Assembly: GCA_026874595.1 (NCBI GenBank)
Contig: CM049313.1
Coordinates: forward strand, 63,614,159-63,678,158
Length of the DNA: 64,000 bases
Direction: 5' to 3'
DNA from: Sipunculus nudus
Taxonomy: Eukaryota > Annelida > Sipuncula > Golfingiida > Sipunculidae
The notes under the pieces: model-generated
Seen by the model: the letters and a program-made list of their open reading frames with translations, nothing else
Told to the model about the DNA's origin: nothing
Databases searched by the model: none
In this document: positions 40,201 to 52,900 of the stretch, in pieces
Layout: every line of letters begins with the position of its first letter
Position numbering within the stretch: position 1 is the first letter of the stretch
Translations under genes and position numbers: made by a program

Positions 40201-43200
40201 CCTGGTGGTTCAATACAAAATCTAAAATGTAGCATGTCCAAGAATAAAATAAAATACAGAAAAATTATAACATTCATCTAGTTTATGCACCAGCTGGGGG
40301 GGGGGATGAGTGCAGTGCAGAGGGGAAGCCTGCTAGTAGTGGCCAAGCTGGGCCAAGGTAAGCTGCTTGGGGTGGGTTACATAATGCAAGTGAAAGCTGT
40401 ACTACTAGGTGGGCTAGATGTAAACAACACTTGACATGGTGTATGAAAACATGAATAAAAGCTATTCATTCCAATTAATTTCTTTTGAAAGTTCAGATTT
40501 TAAAAGATTAAATCCTTATGCATGTATGCTGGGAAAATTAAATCAACAGTGCCAAAGTTGGACAAAATTTAAGGTATTGATTTTTTATTTATGCTAACAA
40601 CTTGAAAAATTTGCAAAATTCAGATCTAATTTTGGGTAAACAATTGAAACTTGATTAAATAAAGTTATATTCCTGAAAAAAAGTCTCTAGGTTCAGCAAT
40701 TCTCATGTTAAGTGAGTAAATATATTTCCTGATTTTTTAAAAAATTGCATTATGTTTTGGCCCATAACTTCAAAATAATACCCAAAACTGACCTAATTTT
40801 TGGTATGTTCATAGAAAATGTATAAAAGAATGTGAATACTATATACGATCAAAAACAGATCAGTGGTTTTGATATTAGTCAGCCTTGAAGTGTAACAATG
40901 GCTTTTTTTTATGGAAAACAGTTTTTTTTCCTTAATATCTCGAAGGAACAAAGTCCTAATGACCCAATTTTCTGTATGGTAGGAGATTTTGGGGACATCT
41001 AAAATTATGTCAACAGCCTGGGGAGCATAGAGATGTGCACTGAATGACCTACAGTCATCAAAGTGGACTGCTTGACAATGTAATGGAATACAACAAGAGC
41101 CTCCAAAAAAATTCAATAACTAGCCTAATTTTGCAGCTTTTATTTTCAAATTTAAGATTTTAACAGATTAAATCCTTATGTATACATGGTGTGAAAATTA
41201 AATCCACAGTACTTACAGGAAAAAAAACGTGCCACGGCCAAAGTTGGGCAAAATTTAAGGTACCTATTTTATATTTTTGCCAATATTTAAAAAAATTTAA
41301 CAAATTTTGATCTAATTTTTGGTATACAATTAAATTTTGATTAATTAAAGTTGTATTACTGGAAAAAAGTCCCTTCCCTTTAACACTTTTGGTCTTAAGT
41401 GACCAAATATCTTCCTGATTTTTTTACAAAGTCCATTATGTTTGGGCCCATAACTTTTTTAAATCATATAATACTGACTTAATATCTGGCATGTACATAG
41501 GAACTATATAGAGGAATATTTATGGTAAATATGAAGAAAACCAGATGAGTGGTTTTGATATTAGGCAGTCCTGAAGTGTAAAAATAGATTTCTAATAAAA
41601 AATTGAGGTTTTTCCTTAATATCTCAAAGGAACGAAGTCCTATTGACCCAATTTTTGGCATGGTAGGAGATTATGGGGACATCTAACTGTATGCCGAAAT
41701 TCAGATTCGTAGGTCCAACGGTGTCGAAACGTGCCAGTCTTACGGACGGACATCCAGACGGACAGACGGACAGACAGACGGACGGAAGACGGACAATGGA
41801 CCATGACTATAGCTCAGATGACTTATAGTCAGCTGAGCTAAAAATTAATACTGAACTATAGTGCCATCTGGTGGTACTGATCTACCTAAATTTCTACAAT
41901 GGCCATTTGAAAATATATGTTTCATTTTCAAAAGCTTTTAACAAATACTTCATTTATATAGGTCAGACTTTCACATTAAACAATTTTTCCATAGCCTCTT
42001 TCTGTCCTTTTCTGCATCTTTTTTTCATCAACACTCAATGCTCACTGAAGCTGCTTTCATAATCACTGATCCCATCCTAACAACTCGCAATGACTGCTGT
42101 ATTGTAGTTTGTTGCCCAGGATCTCCCTGTTGTTTCATGGAAATCTTGTTGTAGCTTCAAGATCAGAAAAAGATTTCCTTTGCATCAGGGTGTGATGAAT
42201 CATCTGAGTGTGAGTTTTCTCAAATGATTCAACAAGCAACATCAGACTCAGAACCGTAGAGTGCACACTCCTTCTATCTTTACCTCTGGGGGTGTACAAG
42301 ATGTGATAAGCCTGACCTGCCTTGTTCTCTCCTGTACAAGCAGCAGCATTTCAATGAGTGTAAACAAGTGGGATACTTTTGCATTTGCATGCAAGGTAGA
42401 GGACTGGCTCAAGTGCAACCCCTAATCCCAAGGCGTTTTTTTTTTTGTCTTTTAAGAATTATGGACAAAAAGGTATTTTTTTTCCCAGCTCTGCACTAAT
42501 AGCACTTGTATTTTAAGAGTCATAGACAAAAAAGTGTTTTTTTTCCCAAGCTCTGCACTAATAGCACTTGTATTTTGTGCTAAACAACTTTGATTTGCAT
42601 AATATGCAAAAATATAGGAAAGTACAGGCGCATTAAAAATATACGATCTGTAATAGCCCTAAGCCTAGTTCCCTTGCAGACACATTTGTACAGGTGGTCA
42701 CCCATCCAAAAGCTGACCGCGCTCAATCTAGCTTAACTAAGATGATCTTTCCAACTGTATTACTGTTGTTCCACCACGCAGACATATATGCATTTTGCAA
42801 AGTGTTTAATGGTGAAGATGTTTGTTGCTTCCCCGGACCAAAAAAACTAGAATATCAGCAGAAGCTGACAAAAGCCCTCAGCCAAACGAACAGTGTTTAG
42901 AGGTGGTAACAGTAACAAGTACTAAATATCTGTTCTCACATGGATGTATATCTGTACAATGTCTCAGTTATAAATTTAAAATGGAGAGGTATTTACCATG
43001 ATTCATAACAATCCACCAAATGCTTCCTGAAAAATAAGCTTCTAAGTTTTATTCTATTATCAGCTCTGTGACCTTGAAAAGTAGGTCAAGGTCACCCATC
43101 TTCGAACTAGACCGTGATTTTGTCAATATACATCTTCACCAAAGAAATAAAATTCCTATTGTGAATCCTTTTAGAGATATACTGCTCACAAGGCCAAAGT

Positions 43201-43891
43201 TGAAAAATCCAAGAAAAATTCATTAAAAATCAGAAATTGTAGGTGGCGGCCCCAAACTTGTGCAACAGTTACAGACCATCAGTCCCTATGATCATAGTAA
43301 GTATTGTGAAAACCCAACCAATGGTTCCTGATAAATAAGCTTCTAAATGTGTTTTCTATAATCAGCTCTAAAACGTAGAAAAATAGGAAGGTCACCCATC
43401 TTCCAACTTGACCGAGATTTTGTCGTTATACATCTTCACCAAAGAAATAAAATTCCTACAGTGAATCCTTTTAGAGATATCCCGCTTACAAGCCCAAAGT
43501 TTAAAAATCCAATAAAAATTCATTAAAAATCAGAAATTGTAGGTGGCACCAACAAACTTGTGTAGCAGGTACAGACTATCAGTCCCATTAATCATAGTAA
43601 GTTTTGTGAAAATCCACCAAATGGTTCCTGAGTAACAAGCATCTAAGTGTTTTTCTAGAATCAGCTCAAAAATGTAGAAAAATAGGTCAAGGTCACCCAT
43701 CTTTGAACTTGACCAAGATTTTGTCGATATACATCTTTACCGAGGAAATAAAATTCTGACAGTGAATCCTTTTCAAGTTATCATGCTCACAAGGTAAAAG
43801 TTCACGGACGCCGGACGGACGGACGGACGGACAGCTTGGGTGACGACAATAGCCCATCAGCCTTAGGGCTGAGGGCTAAAAAAAAAATATA

Positions 43892-43965
<74 letters not shown>

Positions 43966-46900
43966 CGCAGTCATGAGTTGATATTCCTTACACTAGTTAC
44001 ATCCATATAACGTCATGGACAAGTGAACCAGTAATGTATCTGCAGGCGCCCGCTCAAACTAGGAGCGGAATGACCGAAAACAAGTCTTATCTGGTGCACA
44101 TAATGCACAAATAAGGTCAAATATGGCTTTAATAAATATGATAAAAAACACTACTTGAGTGTGTACTTTAAAACTCCCTTGAATCCTCCATCATTGTACA
44201 CATGAATGGAGGACCTGTGTATGGGGAGTAAGAACTATAAGTGACAAGATAAAACACTAGACAGTCTTGTATTCTAGGTAATTATCATATATACTGCGTT
44301 ATATGAAGATGTTATTTAGCCACCAAAATGTTATATAACATTTGGTCTTGACATCACAGTTAATTATCTAGTCTGAACATTTCAGAATTTTTGTGTTTTT
44401 CCTTTCATTATGCGCAACCCTGTTTGGGGGTTGGGCTGCTGATATTTTCCCTTATGTAGCCTGCATGATTGAGTCGGGGCCTGTCTCAGCCATGGTACAG
44501 GACAAATATATATGAAGTAATGATATTAATCATGATTAGTATCTATAGAATTTGCTTTTTTACCTATATTGCTAAATATCCTGCGTGAATTGCACACAGA
44601 GCATGTGGAATCAATAAGAAATTAAGCTTTCAAAATATTTTAATTAATTACAGAGGAAAACCACCAGAGAGCAAGACTTCCACGCCAGTCCTTTGATGAT
44701 ATATTAATACGCTGGATCAAAACACACCTTGACCAAATGGTTGATCGTTACAATAGTCGATTGAACAAGAAAGCAGGTGGTTTGCTCCTTTGATAAAGCA
44801 TGCCAAGACTCCTTCTACAAGTCGGGAATGCCAAGCGATCGCCCAATTCTGCCATTTTGAAATTCGCCGACACTTTTATTGTATCAAAAGTGTTCATAAC
44901 AGAACTTATATCATCAAATTCTAGGCTTGTTCATTAATTTTCATTCATGGTCGAAAATTAGAGGAAATTTAGAAATTATTGTAACCAAACATTTTCGTTG
45001 GTTGAATTAATAGAAGCATCAATATGATTGAATAAATACGGTATGTTACAGACCCAGCCTGACATGAGAACCTGTGGTACCTACCTGTATGTCCTGTAGG
45101 CGTGCTTCTGACTCCTGGTGCTTGGTGAATATGTCATGTTTCTTGTTCTGTGCTTCAAGAGTATTTATGAAGGCAATCTCGTTGGCCTGTGAATAAATAT
45201 TACAATGTGATAGCAATAACAACTGGAGTTACATTTTTCAATATTGTCCGATGAAGACACTCAATAGCATTCTATTTATAACAGAAATAACTGAAATATA
45301 TATAAATCCTTTATATCTGGCCATTGGTATGTAGTATTTAATATATCTTCATATGCAAGTGTACACCTGTGTCATCTAAGTACAAATGCATGGTGCATGC
45401 ATGTGTATAACACAAGTGACCCATGGGTCATGACGCTCAGCTGTCAAGCATGACCTGCGACGTCATGGGCTGAGATTCACAACTTCCAGTCAAATTTTGA
45501 AGAACCAGTTTGCCAATTTTTTTAAATTTTCATCACCAATGTCTGGTTAAAACACAGTGAACTGATGGTCTGAGTAAAATGTATGATTGTTAAGGTATCC
45601 AGAACTATTCCCATAGCTTACTTGATACCTGTCAGTCTCAAAAGGAACACCACAAAGGGCAAATATAAGATCAAAATATATAGCAAAAAATCAAGGAAAT
45701 CCATGCAAGAATTATTGAGAAACAGGTGCTTCTGTATGAATTTTTATTCAATACAAGCCAACTGTACTGCACTTCATATATGATGATAATATTTATTAAG
45801 AAATATTTGACCCAATCCTCTGCAAGATTACATTAATATACGTCCGACTGCCTTCACTTTAACAGTTCTTGAGATAATATGATCAAAAGGAATTTAAAGA
45901 TGGTTGCCTGGTGGCCATTTTGGACTTCTGACAGGTCTGAAATCAGACAACAACCATTCTCTAAATCGGACCAAAAATTGAAGGAAAATTACTGAAACTG
46001 CACTGAAAAAAGGATTTCTAAGGTGGCTAACTGGCAGACATAATGGATTTCTGACAAGTCTGACATTTGATGTCACACATCCTCCAATAAGAGACCAAAT
46101 TTGGGGCAAATTCTCCAAATGATGTTACAGTAATGAATGTCCAAAACAATTCAAAAGGTATGTTCAGGCGCTCATATCAGATTTACAGATATGCAAATGT
46201 AAAAGTGTAGGTCCAATATATTTTATTATCACTCTGCTTTTCAATGGGGTCAGCAGGGTTGGTAAACTGCAAAACCTGAATGAAAAGAAATGCAAAAAAC
46301 ATGACTAAGAGTCTTGTAATAAAATAAAGCCATCCTAAATCAAGTACACATCCACATATTATGAGAACAAACACTTGCTTTTATATGTGGTGATTTATAT
46401 AAAAATATTAAGATGTCTAGGAAACTAAGTTTATTGCTGTGATTCCATAAAATAAACTGCAAAATGTTTCCATCATCTTATAAATCAGTAGCTAAACCTT
46501 AATACTATACTCTCATAGTGTTAATTCCTGGCTGAAGTATTCCAACAACAGTGTTTTGTTATGCAGTAAAGAGGTACTTATCACTCAGCCTTATCACTTA
46601 ATAGCCTGATACAAAAGGGAGTCATATGTCACCAGTGTCACTCACAATTACAGCTACACGGTGAGATGTACCAGCTGGAGTGCAAGCTTATATATACAAG
46701 AAAAATAGAGATGGTCTACAATATAAGTTGACCTGACCTATGACCTTGGCCTTTTGCCCACATATCAACTGGATTCTTTCTAAATGATGGGTAACTACTA
46801 ACCAATTACATCTGGCCGGGTGTAATTACTTGGCAACCAATGAGTGAATAACTTAGACCTGCAACCTTTAACCTCCTGACCAGCTGACCTCAAAATCAAT

Positions 46901-49900
46901 TAGTTATTTCTTCATGCAAAAAGACCCATAAATATGAAGTTTGAATCACATTGAGTGATGCATAGATGTGGCATATGTGAAAGACTGAAGGTTTGGGTTG
47001 AACAGTTTCACTTGAAATATGTTCACAAGCATTTAGAACAATATTGTGACCTTGACCTTTGACCTTTTGAACTCAACTTCAATAGGCTTCTTCCCCCATT
47101 GGTAGGTAAGCCATATATGACAGATGGAAAGTATAGATTGAAAAGTTTGCCTGAAAATGACTCCACGCAAGAAGAGGGTGCTGTGAACTTGACCTTTGAC
47201 CTCAAAATCAACAGGTCTTTTTCCCTGTTGGCAGAGAAGTGATATCAGTGCTGAAAGGTTTGGAATGAAAGGTCTAGCTTGAAATGTGTCCACAACCTTT
47301 TCAAAGAAGTGGATCCTGTGATCCTGACCTTTGACCTTGTGACCTCAACATCAATAGGATTCTTCTCCCACTTAGTAGGTGAGCTATATGTGAAAGATCA
47401 AAGAATTGGGATGAAAGGTTTGGCTTAAAATGCATCCACAGGCTTTTCAAAGAAGTTGGTTCTGTGACCTTGATCTTTGACCTTGTGACCTCAAAATAAT
47501 TATGGTTCTTCCCCTGTTGGTAGGTGAGCTGTATGTGAAAGATGGAAGGTTTGGGATGAAAATTTTGGCTAAAAGAATTATTTCTGGGGGGTGCAAACAC
47601 ACCCCATAACTTCGAGAATATAGGTCGCAGTGACCTATATTCAGGTTTGCAAGATCTTTTTAGAACCTCTAAGACTGCATAGGGTTCATGGCCGTAGCCC
47701 CTACGGTTACGATTTGGGCCCTGCTAACGGCCGGCCGGCCGGCCGGACAGACAGACGGAAGGACGACGGACAAAGACCCATTGCTATAGCCCAGCATGAC
47801 TGAAAGTCAGCTGAGCTAAAAAACTATAAATTCAGGGTGGGAACAAACAGATATTGGTATTTTGCTGGCAGTGAGGGCAAGCATTAGTTCACATGAAGTA
47901 CTCAATGAATGAATTGTTAAAATTTCCATGGATCTACCTTTGTTTCTTCATCATGTGCCTTCTTCCTTTTCTGTTCTAGCTGCAGCTGTCTCTTCTCCTC
48001 AGCTCTCTGCATCTTACACAGAATCGTATCTCTCTGCTGCCTCAGCAACTCCTCCTTCCATGCTCTCACCTCCTGAACCTGAGGAATAATCAGTCAATAA
48101 TAAACCACATTATCTGTTTATGTGCTCCTTGACTTAAACATTCCTTAAAGACAAATCCAAAGTATAAACCCTAGGACATCAAGTTTGGTATCCTAAGAGT
48201 TAGTGGTGTGCCACAATCCATTAAATCGATGATTGGTCATTTTATTCAAAATTTATTAAATTGATTGCATTTTTGCATAAACAATTTAAAATGATTATGC
48301 ATGCACATGCAAGGGAACCTAATCCTGTCAGTGAAATACGAACACAAAGTAACTAACAGCATCAAAGCAAAACATTGCGCAGTCAACAATCCTCCAACCA
48401 CAAGACGAACTTGGATGCGGATAAATTGATGATTCCATTATGAATACTGATGTACATGTCACACTTTTTATGCGGGTAAATATTTTAGGTACTAGTACAC
48501 CTGAGATTTCTAGGTAATATAGAAAGTACATAAAAAACTAGAATATGGGTAGTCGACAAGCGACTAACTGAATCCGCCAAAATCAGAGAAGGACGGGTGA
48601 AGTGAGGCACGGATTGAGTGGCAAGGGGAAACAGAGTTACGTGTTACATATTAGAATGGATCTCTGCCACATAAACATGATTGTAGGTGGCGCCACCTGT
48701 TATTTGAACGAGAAACTATCCAAGATGTATACGCATGCCAAATTTCAGGTAATTTGGTCAAACCACTGCAGAGATATGAGTTATTTTAACCAAAGGCAGA
48801 CAAACAGATGGACGCAGTGCAAAAATGGCTGCAGGTAGCACAACCGTTTTTGTGTATGTTATAAAGCTATCCAAAGGCTACATTTGTGTAAAAAATTTTT
48901 CCTGATTGGTCGAACTGTTCCTGAGATATGAGCTTGGATATCTGCAGCGTGTACATAAAGGTAGGTGGCGCCACCTGTCAGAAAATCAAGAAAGCTATCT
49001 AGGATGTATATGCATGCCAAATTTCAGGTGAATTAGTCAAACCACTGCAGAGATATGAGTGATTTTAACAAACAGACAAACAGATGGATGCTGTGCAAAA
49101 ATGGCTGCAGGTGGCGCCACCATTTTTTTTGTATGTTATAAAGCTATCTAAGGGCTACATTTGTGTAAAATTTTTTTCCTGATCAGTCAAACGGTTCCCG
49201 AGATATGAGCTTGGATGTCTGCAGCGTTAATGTGAATGTAGGTGGCGCCACCTGTCATAAATCAAGAAAGCTATCTAGGATGTATATGCATGCCAAATTT
49301 TAGGTGAATTAGTCAAACCACTGCAGAGATATGAGTGATTTTAACCTGAGGCAGACAAACAGATGGACGCTGTGCAAAAATGGCTGCAGGTGGCGCCACA
49401 ATTTTTTTGTTTGCTATAAAGCTATCCTAGGGCTACATTTGTGTAATTTTTTTTTCCTGATCAGTCGATCGGTTCCTGAGATATGAGCTTGGATGTCTGT
49501 AGCGTTATAGTGAATGTAGGTGGCGCCACCTGTCATAAAATCAAGAAAGCTATCTAGGATGTATACGCATGCCCAATTTTAGGTGAATTAGTCAATTCAC
49601 TGCAGAGATATGAGTGATTTTAACCCATGGCAGATGAACAGATAGACACTGTGCAAACATGGTTGCAGGTGGCGCCACCTATTTTTGGGTATGTTATAAA
49701 GCTATCCCAGGGCCACATTTGTGTCAAAATTTTTTCCTGATCGGTCAAACGGTTCCCGAGATATGTGGGTTTATGTGTGGAAACAGACGCACAAACGGAA
49801 GCTGGGCAGAGAGGAAAGGTAAGAGGTCAAGGTCACTTGGTAGGGCACCAGTTCACATGTGACCCGATAATTTGTGTAAGTTTCGGAAAAATCCGTCGAG

Positions 49901-52900
49901 TAGTCTCAGAGGAGGACTACAGAAAAAATAAAAAGGTAGTGGGTTTATAAGCTGATATAACCAACAATGTCAGTCTCATCTGACTTTACACTTTGCCTTC
50001 CTGGTCTTTTGGGCTGTTCATTCTTGTAGCTTTTCCCTACTCCCTGGGGAGCATACAACCAAAGCAGCCTTAACAACTGCTAAAGAGTTATTCATTCTAC
50101 ATTTGCCTGCTGACCATGACAAGAATCCATTCAATCCTGGGTTGAGAGAACACACCCTTGTAGTGAAGACTTTGGCTATGTGTCTTAGTGCAGTCAGCAG
50201 TCTGAGCAGGACGTAAACTGGGAACCCACAACCTTGCGATCAGAAGTCAAGCGCCTTAAGCATTACGCCATCAAGCTCTACAGGCGTCAGGGATTCAGAG
50301 AACTCACTTACCTTCTTTGTTAGTAGTCGCAGTCTCTCAGCCTTCTCCTGAAGATATTTTTCTCTCAGTTCCTGAGCCTTGGCTTGTTTCTTTTCATGTC
50401 TTTTGCGAGATTCTGAAGGCGACCTATAAAGATATTATCATATACTATTATATTCTAGTGTTACTGATAAAACACAATCAAGTATCAAATCAAATTTAAA
50501 CATGGGAGTCACTAGAAAGGACAGATATCAGGTATACCTAAGGATATACTGTGTACTGGCTTGATATTCACAGGGCTAAAATGTTTGCAATTTCTTCATT
50601 TTGGCCGTTTCACGAGGGTTTCATTTTTGCTATTGAACCAGAACCTGTAAAATCTAAGTGCAGCAGTATTTGTGTTAAATATGAAATAAATATAACTCCC
50701 ACAATACCCAACTCGTTTCTGTTACATTCACTATATTAAGACCTGTGTCATATTCCACAAATCATCAGTGATTACTGCATGTCTTACAATACTTGCATGG
50801 GCCAGTTCTGTTAGGTTGCTGATCAATGTACCTGTTTTCACAGGTGTGATAACTAATCTGTTTATGCAGAAGCAACATCTCCACTTGTTCATTCTAATTA
50901 CTGGACCATCTTTTTCCCTAAGGTTTAACATTCATGATTATTTCATATTTTGCAAACATAATGGAATTCAAACCCTCACAAAGAAAAAGGCAACCACAGT
51001 AATTTAAGCTTTCAACAGAGGCATGCAGTGCAAAGTTAGCCTACACTAATTACATCAAGCTGAACATGTGAATACTAGCAATGTTTAAATGACTTACTCT
51101 GTCCTCTTTCTAGATGGCGAGGATAATTTCTCATGCATCTGAAAGCCGCGGCCTGGTGTCCTACTGTCAGGGTCCTCCACCATATCTCCCCAGCTTGTTG
51201 TCTGACGATATTCACTCTCATCTGTTCCAGTGAAAAAATAAGAGTAAAATGATTAACAATTAATACTGCTGAACATACACCTTTACCCAATATTGTTACA
51301 GCATTCACAGTAATTACTATGATTTATATAAATCAGGTATATCAGGAAAATATTGAAAATGGTCCTATTAAAAATAAAACACATTTCCTTTAAGCTCAGG
51401 AATGAGTTTTCTTATACATTAAACTTTATGGAAAATTATTTTTAGACTAAACAAAATAATGACCTCTCATGGTACATAATAAGCCTGCATTGTAGACATT
51501 GGTCAAATAATCAAGCCAAGCATGGGTCAGTGTAGGTGACTACTAAATATTTTAATAATTCAGCTTATTTGCTTAGGTGTTATGTGTGAACAAAAATTAA
51601 TGCTATACATGGCATAACTCATGAAGGTTGGAATTGATAGGACAAAAGTCTGACCAGTCAAAGACCTAAAACAACAAATTTCTCAAAAGTACTATGATAT
51701 ATTTACATGCATTTTTGGGGTTAATCTGTTTAACATTCATTATTAAGATGGTCATGAGAATGACAGAACCTGGAGGGAAGCATGGCTGTTGGTTTGCTGG
51801 TCAATATCAACAGACAGATTTTGCATGTTTATTTTTTTCAAAGTTGAGCAATAATTTGCACAAGAGACATGCAGTTAATCCAATTCAGAATGATGATGGC
51901 CAAACTGATGGCATGGTTCGGGGATTTCCAGTGATAAAGTCATATTCAAGCATTTAAAAATCTGAGGGGTTTATTAGGGGCTTGCCTGGCATTATCACAT
52001 TAAATGGGTTGAAAAATCAGCAACAAGATGATAGCCCAACCCTAGCAGATTCTGATATACCTATATAATTTCATGTGTAAAAAAAAATGCTTAATTTCTT
52101 GTTGTAGAAATATTCATGTTTTATTCATAATTAATCACACTGACAATCAAAATGCAAGTTCCCTTAAAAATTAAATGATCATCTAATTTTCCCTACTCCT
52201 CCATTCCTCAAAATTCTTATTTCACTTTACGCTGAGCTAAGTCAAAGGACAGTTTGTGATTATATTGATACAAACCAAAGTGCTTTAGCTTCTGAAATAA
52301 GAAAAAACAAGGCACAAAAATGAGGAAGGAACAGACTTCAATACCTTCATAGTCCTGTACCATTGTATCCCAGTCCACTGGCCTTGGGAGAGAAGAATCA
52401 AGTGTGCTCACTGTGGCCTAAAAAAATATGAAATTTCTTATGAGGTAAAAGTGTTCATGAAAATTAAGAAACATACTTCTGTGTAAAAATGAAATCCTGG
52501 CATGGACGGCTTTATAAACATGTATTCAAGGAAGATTCAAGCAGCATTTTAGTAATGAGAAATCAACACCAAATGTGTTTTAAGTGTTATACTGATATTT
52601 CTTAGCTTTTCCTGACAATCTGAGCAACTAAGCTAAAACCATGAGACTAAACAAAACACAGAGCAGTGCATATTGCTGTGGTGCTGCAACTGTTCTAGAG
52701 GCTGTGCAAAATGGCTTTTGAATATTTTTTGCAGCAGAGGAATGCAGAGAAAGCAGGTTTTTTTTCTGTTTGGTCTGCATAGTAGAGCATACCCCCACAC
52801 TTATTGTGGAGAATCTTGTGTATTTGAATATACTCTTTCTTTTTGCAGTGCAGCAGTGCAGTGTGGACACTTTCAGACTTAAGTTTTTAGACTTTTTCTT

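Noticed and set aside
42694-42900. 68-codon plus-strand frame with a protein-like composition
   Set aside because: Antisense to the gene, no start or promoter context and no family recognised; possibly a repeat-derived fragment.
45600-46180. Separate gene between 45583 and 46374
   Set aside because: Short frames on both strands without splice signals; the stretch lies inside the inferred pearl-like element F.
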